A DNA stretch of 11,603 nucleotides from DASZYF01 sp035545535. GTDB taxonomy: Bacteria; Actinomycetota; Actinomycetes; Mycobacteriales; CAJCIY01. Of this stretch, positions 6,117-11,603 are shown piece after piece; position 1 is the stretch's first letter, and each line of letters opens with the position of its first letter. Where the stretch lies: positions 1-11,603 of the forward strand of contig DASZYF010000151.1 in assembly GCA_035545535.1 (NCBI GenBank), in the 5' to 3' direction. A program made the position numbers and the translations under genes. The notes below the pieces were generated by a model. The model made no database searches, was not told where the DNA came from, and worked only from the letters and a program-made list of their open reading frames with translations.

Positions 6117-7298
6117 CTAGCGGGCGAGTACCTCGGCGAAGGCTCTGAGGTTGGCGACGGGGTCGAGCTTCGCCAGCACGGACTCGCGGCCCCGGGCGGC
6201 GACCCGGCTGCGGAGCGCGACGTCGGTGAGCAGGCGCACGACGGCGTCGGCGAACGCCTGCGGCGCGTCGGCGACGAGCAGGTCCTCGCCGACCTCCCAG
6301 TCGATGCCGGCGGCGCCGACGGACGTCGACACCGCCGCCGACCCGCCGACCATCGCCTGCAGCAGCTTCACGTTGATCCCGGAGCCCGTCTGCGCCGGGT
6401 TCACGTTGACGGCCGCGCCGTGGAAGAAGGGATCGACCTCCGGCACATCGCCGTGCAGCGAGACGCCCTCGCCGGAGAGGCGACCGGCCTCGGCGCGCAG
6501 CTCGTCAGTGGGCCGGCGGCCGACGATCCGGAACGTCGCCGCCGGCGCCGCGGCGCGGACCCTCGGCCACACCTCGGTGAGGAACCAGGCGAGTGCCTGC
6601 TGGTTGGTCTCGACGTCAAGGCTGCCGACGAACAGCACGCCGGCGCGCGCATCCATGCCGGGCACCTCGCCGCTGTCGCGCGGGAGCGCGAACGACGGCA
6701 CGTGCAGCACCGGGTGATCGGTCAGCGTGCGGTGGTGGGCCGCCTCCTCGGCCGAGACGTCGGCGAACGCGGTGACGTCGGGCGAGCGGTTGAGGTGGGT
6801 CTCGAAGCGCTCGACCCGCCAGCCCTCGACCCGGTAGGCGAAGCTGCGCGCACCCCGGCCCGCCCTCGCGAGGTCGCGGAAGTACGCGGAGTCGAGGTTC
6901 TGGCAGCGCACGAGGTGCGGCACCCGCCAGGCCCGCGCTACGGCCTCGCCGAGGTGCGCGCTGCGCACGCTGTAGCTGATGACCGCGTCCCTGCGCTCAC
7001 CGGCGGCGGCGAGCAGCTGCGGCTCGGGCACGTCGCGGGTGGCGACGACGTAGGGGCGCAACCCGAGGTGGTGCCGCGCGCCGCTGCGGCGCGGTAGCGG
7101 CACGACCTCGACGCCGGGCAGGTCGCCGGCGTAGAGCGGAGCGTTGAAGCCCTGCGACGGGACGAGCGCGCGCACGGCGATGCCGGCATCGCGCGCGGCG
7201 CGCAGGAACCCTGCGTGGTCGACCCGGCCGCCCGAGTCAGCCGGCAGCACGTCCTCTTCGGTGACGACCAGCCAGCGGAGCCCGTCGAGCTCCGTCAT
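6117..7298 (-). CDS. GT4-like glycosyltransferase, GT-B fold (distal gene of the minus-strand operon)
   Basis: This 393-residue cytoplasmic protein has the two-domain layout of GT-B glycosyltransferases. The C-terminal domain carries FVGSLDVETNQQAL (223-236), RIVGRRP (257-263), SLHGDVPEVDPFF (280-292) and TGSGINVKLLQAM (304-316). This is the pattern of Glycosyl transferase 1_4-type proteins that add sugars to lipid-linked repeat units. The conserved Glu of the 'K.LEAM' motif is Gln314 here, which may reflect family drift or reduced catalysis. The N-terminal half, with acceptor-binding features, starts LRWLVVTEEDVLPADSGGR. ATG at 7298 is chosen; it lacks a clear ribosome binding site, and GTG at 7307 is an alternative. 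The gene is 20 bp downstream of the previous one and is the last in the operon. The sugar transferred cannot be read from the sequence. Confidence 0.8.
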   Translation of the reverse strand: MTELDGLRWLVVTEEDVLPADSGGRVDHAGFLRAARDAGIAVRALVPSQGFNAPLYAGDLPGVEVVPLPRRSGARHHLGLRPYVVATRDVPEPQLLAAAGERRDAVISYSVRSAHLGEAVARAWRVPHLVRCQNLDSAYFRDLARAGRGARSFAYRVEGWRVERFETHLNRSPDVTAFADVSAEEAAHHRTLTDHPVLHVPSFALPRDSGEVPGMDARAGVLFVGSLDVETNQQALAWFLTEVWPRVRAAAPAATFRIVGRRPTDELRAEAGRLSGEGVSLHGDVPEVDPFFHGAAVNVNPAQTGSGINVKLLQAMVGGSAAVSTSVGAAGIDWEVGEDLLVADAPQAFADAVVRLLTDVALRSRVAARGRESVLAKLDPVANLRAFAEVLAR

Positions 7299-7318
7299 CG
7301 CCTGCACGTCCGCAAAGC

Positions 7319-8398
7319 TCAGTCCCCCAGCAGCTCTCGGTACAGCGCGGCCCATCGCTGCTGCATCAGCTCGGTCGTGTGGTGACGCTGCCAGCGGTCG
7401 TGACCGGCCGCGCCGAGCGCCTGCGCGGAAGCGCGGTCGCCGAGCAGCGAGCCCAGCGCGGCGGCCAGCGCATCGGGGTCGTCGGGCGGGACGATCGCAC
7501 CCGCATGGCCGCCCTCGAGCACCTCGGCGGCGGCGCCGACGTCGGCCGCGACGAGCGGTGTGCCCTCCGCGAGCGCCTCGAGGATCGCGAGCGGCATCGC
7601 CTCCCAGCGCGAGGGGACGACGGCGACGTCGGCGCCGCGCACCCAGCGGCGCGCATCCGGCTGGAAGCCCGCGAGGTGGAAGCGGTCGGCGACGCCGAGC
7701 TCGGCGGCCAGGCGCGTGAGGGCCTCCCGCTCGGGGCCTTCGCCGACGACGACCGCGTGCGCGCCGGGCAGCTGGGCGAGCGCGCGGACGAGGACGTCGA
7801 AGCCCTTCTGGTCGGTGAGGCGACCGGTGGCCACGACGGTCGGGGCGTCGTGCTCGCGCACGGGTGGTGCGTCGTCGGGGGCGGGCACGCCGTTCGGGAT
7901 GGTGCGCACGTGCTGCGCGGGCAGGCCGATGTGCTGCTCCACCTCGCGAGCGGCGCGATCGCTCACTGCGACCACCGCGGCGGCCCGCTTCACCGCGGCC
8001 CGCTTCAGCGCGCGCAGCGATGCGTGGTTCGCGGCGAGCGGCAGGTGCTCGTGGAAGACGATGCGGGTGCTGCGGAGGAACGGCGCGGCCGCGAGCGCGT
8101 AGGGGTTGCCCCACGTGAACGCCGCGTTGATGTGCAGCGCGTCGGCCCGCGCGCCGCGCAACGCCTTCATCGTCGCGGGGAGCGGACGCGGGTCGAGCGG
8201 GTTGCGGCGCGACGGGATGAGCACGGCGTCGGCGGACGGTCCGCTCGCGGCGACCAGCCGGTCGAGCACGTCGGTGCCGGGGCCGACGACGACGACCCGG
8301 TCGAACTCCTCACCGAGGCCGCCGAGCACGAGCGCGAGGCAAGCCTCAGCGCCGCCCCAGTCGATCGCCTCGGTGTGGACCGCCAGGGTCCGGCTCAC
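7319..8398 (-). CDS. GT4 family glycosyltransferase
   Basis: This is a 359-residue retaining GT-B glycosyltransferase. The N-terminal donor/acceptor domain opens with TEAIDWGGAEACLALVL (9-25), the GGAE signature of GT4 enzymes. SDRAAREVEQ (146-155) and IPNGVPAP (167-174) mark the inter-domain region, and GRLTDQKGFDVLVRAL (192-207) starts the nucleotide-sugar-binding domain. The EX7E motif is intact: Glu266 and Glu274 in WEAMPLAILEAL. It should transfer a hexose or similar sugar from a nucleotide donor to the lipid-linked intermediate at the inner membrane face. GTG at 8398 overlaps the flippase stop (GTGA), so translation is probably coupled. Although the frame is open much further upstream, that part lies inside the flippase gene and has no family similarity. 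Confidence 0.88.
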   Translation of the reverse strand: MSRTLAVHTEAIDWGGAEACLALVLGGLGEEFDRVVVVGPGTDVLDRLVAASGPSADAVLIPSRRNPLDPRPLPATMKALRGARADALHINAAFTWGNPYALAAAPFLRSTRIVFHEHLPLAANHASLRALKRAAVKRAAAVVAVSDRAAREVEQHIGLPAQHVRTIPNGVPAPDDAPPVREHDAPTVVATGRLTDQKGFDVLVRALAQLPGAHAVVVGEGPEREALTRLAAELGVADRFHLAGFQPDARRWVRGADVAVVPSRWEAMPLAILEALAEGTPLVAADVGAAAEVLEGGHAGAIVPPDDPDALAAALGSLLGDRASAQALGAAGHDRWQRHHTTELMQQRWAALYRELLGD

Positions 8399-10149
8399 CC
8401 GGCCGTCCCGGAGGGCTTGCCGAGCGTGCGGCCGAGGATCCCGATGCGAGCGGCGATGCGCTCGCGCTCGCCCTCGTCGAGCGCGGTGCGCGTGAGCAGC
8501 GCGACGTAGACGAACCCGACCGCGGCGACCTCGACGAGGGCGCGGTAGCCCGGGTGCGGGTCGACGAGGCGGAAGGCGAGCCCGAAGCCGGACGCGACGA
8601 TCGCCGGCGGCAGGTTGCCCTTCAGCAGCCGCCAGACGAACCCGCCGTAGGACTCGCCCAGCGCCTTGCACGCCGCCGGGAGCATCACGAGGATCAGCGC
8701 CGCCGCGCCGCCGGCCAGCGTCGCCGCGGCGATGCCCCAGGTGCCGAACGCCAGGCCGAGGCCGATGGACAGGCCGAGGTTCACGACCGCGTCGAGCAGC
8801 GAGCCGAGACCGGCCGGCCGCGCGGCCCGCATCCCCTTCAGCACGTGCTGCGTGGTGGTGGACAGCGACACGACCACCATCGACGCCGTGAGCAGCGTGA
8901 CGACCGACGCGCCGTGCTCGTACCCGCTGCCGACCCACAGCTTCAGCAGCGGCTGCGCGAAGAAGCCCGCGCAGACGGCGACCGGCCCGGTGATGGCGAC
9001 CGACAGCCGCGTGCCGGCGTCGAGCAGGCGGCCCAGGCCCTCGAGGTCACCGCGGGCCCGCAGGTCGGCGGCGTGCGGGAACAGCACGAGCGTCGCGGGG
9101 TCGACCGCGCGCCACGAGACGAGCGCGAGCTTCTGCGCCACCGCGTAGAGCGCGGCGGCCTTCACGTCGACGACGACGCCGACCAGCAGGATGTCGAGGC
9201 GCTGCACGACGATCTTGTTGAGGTCGGAGAGCGCGAACCAGCCGGATAGCGCGCCCATCGGCCGCAGCAGGTCGCGCTGCACGCCCTGCGGGCGGAGCGA
9301 CACGCCTCCGGGCACGAGCCGGCCGACGATGACGTAGCGCGACGCCTGGCCGAGCAGGCCCAGGCCGGCGGTGACGAGTCCGAGCACCACGAGACGGCCG
9401 CCGGAGGCCAGCACGATGATCCAGCCGACCGTCTGCAGCGTCAGCACGGCGAGCAGCGAGAGGTTGACCAGGTCCATCCGGCCGAGGCCGACCAGCGCCC
9501 CACCGAAGGTGTCGGAGGGGATCGACAGCGCGAGGTCGAGGCCGAGCAGCAGCGTGAGCACGCGCATCGCGGTCGCATCGCCGCCGTGCAGGTGCAGCAC
9601 GTCGGGGCCGACGATCGCGGCGACGCCGGCGAGCAGCATCGCGGCGACGCCGGGCACGGCGAGCGTCCAGAACGAGGTCGCGATGACACGACGGATCCGT
9701 CCGGGATCGCGGTGCGCCGCCGCATCGGCGATGAAGCTGACCGTCGCGCTGCCGAAGCCGAGCTCGAGGACCTCGAGGTAGGTGACGCTGGCGCCCACCA
9801 CGGCCCAGATGCCGAACCGCTCGGGCCCGAGGGTGCGGGCGAGGATCGGGGTGGCGACGAGCGCGACGACGATCGACGCGAACGTCATGAGGTAGCCGGT
9901 GACCGCCGCCCGTCGGTAGAAGCGCGGCAGCGTGCCGTGGGAGGCACCGGTGGTGAGAGTCGATTCGGGCGTTCCCGGCGGGATGTCCGGCAACGTCTCG
10001 AGCACCGGATCCGTCAGCGCGTCGCCGGCGAGCTCGGCGTCGCGGGGGCGCGGCGCGACGGTGCCGTCGCTGCCGAACCCGTCGTGACCCACACCGGCAG
10101 CATGCATGGAACCAGGGCTCGACTCGCGGGACCGTGACGAGCTGTTCAC
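8395..10149 (-). CDS. Wzx-type polysaccharide repeat-unit flippase (MATE/MVF/PST superfamily-like)
   Basis: This 584-residue polytopic membrane protein has an estimated 12-14 hydrophobic segments. The first begins near residue 81 with RRAAVTGYLMTFASIVVALV, followed by TPILARTLGPERFGIWAV, the classical start of Wzx/PST transporters ('...lG...fG.w....'). Later landmarks are LNKIVVQRLDILLVG and KAAALYAVAQKLA. It would flip undecaprenyl-pyrophosphate-linked repeat units to the outer face for the Wzy-like polymerase. The first 80 residues form an unusual hydrophilic, probably disordered N-terminal tail, making the protein longer than typical Wzx (about 420-500). GTG at 10149 is chosen because it overlaps the upstream stop (GTGA) and follows GAAGG at a spacing of 7; ATG at 10107 is an alternative that shortens the tail by 14. 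The frame upstream of the GTG lies inside the previous gene. Confidence 0.87.
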   Translation of the reverse strand: MNSSSRSRESSPGSMHAAGVGHDGFGSDGTVAPRPRDAELAGDALTDPVLETLPDIPPGTPESTLTTGASHGTLPRFYRRAAVTGYLMTFASIVVALVATPILARTLGPERFGIWAVVGASVTYLEVLELGFGSATVSFIADAAAHRDPGRIRRVIATSFWTLAVPGVAAMLLAGVAAIVGPDVLHLHGGDATAMRVLTLLLGLDLALSIPSDTFGGALVGLGRMDLVNLSLLAVLTLQTVGWIIVLASGGRLVVLGLVTAGLGLLGQASRYVIVGRLVPGGVSLRPQGVQRDLLRPMGALSGWFALSDLNKIVVQRLDILLVGVVVDVKAAALYAVAQKLALVSWRAVDPATLVLFPHAADLRARGDLEGLGRLLDAGTRLSVAITGPVAVCAGFFAQPLLKLWVGSGYEHGASVVTLLTASMVVVSLSTTTQHVLKGMRAARPAGLGSLLDAVVNLGLSIGLGLAFGTWGIAAATLAGGAAALILVMLPAACKALGESYGGFVWRLLKGNLPPAIVASGFGLAFRLVDPHPGYRALVEVAAVGFVYVALLTRTALDEGERERIAARIGILGRTLGKPSGTAG

Positions 10150-11402
10150 CTCGGAGCCTTCGCGCCAGAGTCCGCGACGAGGTCGCCGAGGGCCTTCGCC
10201 CACCGTTCGGCGCTGGCCTCCGGGGACCACACGCGTCGCACCAGCGCGTGCCCCGCACCGCCCAGCGCGGCCGCGAGGGCCGGGTCGTCGCGCAGCCGGA
10301 GGACCGCGCGCGCAAAGGCCTCGGGGTCGTCGGCGACGAGGACCTCCCGGCCCGGCTCGGCACCGACGCCCGCCAGCCCGGGGGTGGTGCCGACGACCGG
10401 CAGGCCCACGGCGAGCGCGTCGAGCACCTTCGTCTTCACCCCCATCCCGTCGGTCACCGGCGCGACGAAGCCGCGGTGCCGCTTGAGCTCGGCCGCGAGG
10501 TCCTCGACGTAGCCGGTGACCTGGATGCCCGCGCGCGCGAGCTCCTCCATCACCTCGGGCGCGCCGTGCCCGATCGCGGTGAGCGTGACGTCACCGCCGC
10601 CGAGCCGCTCGAGCGCCGGGCGCACCGCGTCCCGCCACCAGCGCAGCGCGGCGATGTTGGGCGCGTAGTCGAGGTAGCCGAGGAACGCGAACGACGTCGC
10701 GGGGGCCTGCGCGGGATCGGCCGGCGCGGCGTCCGCGCGCACGGCCATCGGCAACGCGTGCACGGTGCGTCCGCTGCGCCGGGCCAGCGTGTCGGCGTCC
10801 TGCTGCGAGGTGGTGGCGACGATCGCGGAGTCCCGCGCGGCGTGGTCCTCACGGGCGCGCACCAGGCGGGCCTCGGTGCGCAGCAGCCGACGCGCGAGCA
10901 CGCTGGCGGGCCGGGCGACGGCGCGCGGCAGCTGCTGGCCGAAGAAGCCGAGCACGTCGCCGGAGGCGGAGCCGTCGGCCCGTGCCGCGAACCGCTCGGA
11001 GAGGAGGTCGTCGAGGTGCACCAGCACGGGCGCGCCGGTCGCCTCGGCGAGCGCGAGCGTGCGCAGCGAGTCGGCGACGACGACGGCGGGCGGTTCGCCC
11101 GCCGCGACCGCGGCGACCGCGCGGCGCGTGCGCCCGGACACGAACAGGCTCTCGTTCAGCGAGCTGCGGCGGCGGGCCAGCGCGCCCACCGCGGACACGG
11201 CGACGCGGGGCAGGCCGGGGAGCGGCACGTGCGTGACCGGACGGCCTTGCCACTGCGGCTCGGGCGCCTCGCGGGCGAGCACGACGACGTCGACGGCGAA
11301 GCCGTTGGCCTCGAGGCTGTCCGCCGCGGTCGCGAGGACCGTCTTGCGGCCGGTCATGCGCCCTGACGGGTCACGGGTCAGGACGAGCAGAGCCCGCGGC
11401 AT
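10146..11402 (-). CDS. GT4-like glycosyltransferase (GT-B)
   Basis: The 418-residue product starts MPRALLVLTRDPSGRMTGRK, with a short beta strand and loop typical of GT-B N-terminal domains. The C-terminal half shows FLGYLDYAPNIAALRWW (240-256), TAIGHGAPEVM (275-285), VTGYVEDLAAEL (295-306) and GVKTKVLDALAVGLPVVGT (321-339), the arrangement of Glycosyl transferase 1_4-type proteins. The usual Glu of the 'KVLEA' motif is Asp328, a conservative change. It probably adds one sugar to the lipid-linked repeat unit and acts right after the priming enzyme, judged only by gene order. ATG at 11402 lies 9 bases after the stop of the priming transferase, with a weak ribosome binding site. Its stop overlaps the flippase start. 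Donor and acceptor are unknown. Confidence 0.8.
   Translation of the reverse strand: MPRALLVLTRDPSGRMTGRKTVLATAADSLEANGFAVDVVVLAREAPEPQWQGRPVTHVPLPGLPRVAVSAVGALARRRSSLNESLFVSGRTRRAVAAVAAGEPPAVVVADSLRTLALAEATGAPVLVHLDDLLSERFAARADGSASGDVLGFFGQQLPRAVARPASVLARRLLRTEARLVRAREDHAARDSAIVATTSQQDADTLARRSGRTVHALPMAVRADAAPADPAQAPATSFAFLGYLDYAPNIAALRWWRDAVRPALERLGGGDVTLTAIGHGAPEVMEELARAGIQVTGYVEDLAAELKRHRGFVAPVTDGMGVKTKVLDALAVGLPVVGTTPGLAGVGAEPGREVLVADDPEAFARAVLRLRDDPALAAALGGAGHALVRRVWSPEASAERWAKALGDLVADSGAKAPR
10157..10161 (-). promoter_or_regulatory. Ribosome binding site of the flippase gene
   Basis: On the minus strand GAAGG stands 7 bases before the GTG at 10149. It favours this GTG over the in-frame ATG at 10107, which has no comparable site. 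Confidence 0.5.
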
Positions 11403-11411
11403 GCCTGGGGG

Positions 11412-11603
11412 TCAGCCGCCGGCGCGACGCAGGACGGCGCTGATCGTCATCAGGCAGATCTTGATGTCGAGCCAGAGCGTCCAGTTCTCGATGTAGTAGT
11501 TGTCGAACCGGGCGCGCTCCTCGATGGAGGTGTCGCCCCGCAGGCCGTGCACCTGGCTCCAGCCGGTGAGGCCGGCCGGCACGCGGTGCCGCGCGGTGTA
11601 GCG
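11412..11603 (-). CDS. Polyprenyl-phosphate sugar-1-phosphate transferase (priming enzyme), C-terminal end only
   Basis: The last 63 codons of a minus-strand gene run off the right edge of the window. The residues include RHRVPAGLTGWSQVHGLRGD, then a conserved DNYYIENW stretch and the end WLDIKICLMTISAVLRRAGG. This is the hallmark C-terminus of the bacterial sugar transferase family (WbaP, ExoY, CpsE, WcaJ), whose members move hexose-1-phosphate from a nucleotide sugar to undecaprenyl phosphate to start repeat-unit synthesis. The catalytic core and any N-terminal membrane domains lie outside, so neither the sugar nor the subclass can be told. The gene is followed 9 bp later by a glycosyltransferase and appears to be the first visible gene of the minus-strand operon. 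Confidence 0.92.
   Translation of the reverse strand, partial: RYTARHRVPAGLTGWSQVHGLRGDTSIEERARFDNYYIENWTLWLDIKICLMTISAVLRRAGG

Noticed and set aside
10134..11366. Open frame on the plus strand opposite a glycosyltransferase
   Set aside because: It has no recognisable motif and Arg/Gly/His-rich composition. The minus frame shows a complete GT-B pattern.

Overview
The window is very GC-rich (I estimate above 70%). Third codon positions are almost always G or C, GTG starts are common, and genes overlap by a few bases. This fits an Actinomycetota chromosome, including Thermoleophilia- or Acidimicrobiia-like lineages, but I cannot fix the genus. No rRNA, tRNA, CRISPR array, transposase or integrase is visible. 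The whole window looks like part of one surface-polysaccharide (exopolysaccharide or capsule) locus of the Wzx/Wzy type.

Plus strand, 1-6035. The 3' end of a Wzc/CpsD-type P-loop co-polymerase ATPase comes first. A tightly packed heptose module follows: hddA (heptose-7-phosphate kinase), gmhA (sedoheptulose-7-phosphate isomerase) and gmhB (heptose-bisphosphate phosphatase). Next is a multi-TM O-antigen polymerase/ligase-like (Wzy-type) protein. After a 165-bp gap with a marked GC drop and operator-like repeats comes a secreted two-part protein: an N-terminal beta-rich, malectin/CBM-like region and a C-terminal GH26-like glycoside hydrolase domain.

Junction, 6036-6116. The plus-strand genes meet a minus-strand operon here. 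The gap holds a long, nearly perfect inverted repeat, probably a two-way terminator.

Minus strand, read from 11603 down to 6117. The order is the 3' end of a priming polyprenyl-phosphate sugar-1-phosphate transferase, a GT4-like glycosyltransferase, a Wzx-type flippase with a long N-terminal tail, a GT4 glycosyltransferase with an intact EX7E motif, and a third GT4-like glycosyltransferase. Most junctions are GTGA-type overlaps or gaps of 9-20 bp, so this is one operon.

Inferred working model: the priming transferase loads the first sugar phosphate on undecaprenyl phosphate. Three or more glycosyltransferases extend it, and one residue is plausibly a D-glycero-D-manno-heptose made by HddA/GmhA/GmhB. 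The flippase exports the unit, the Wzy-like protein polymerises it, the Wzc-like protein controls chain length, and the secreted hydrolase trims or releases the polymer. The most unusual points are the heptose module in an apparent actinomycete, the secreted hydrolase dedicated to the locus, and the tyrosine-free end of the Wzc-like protein.
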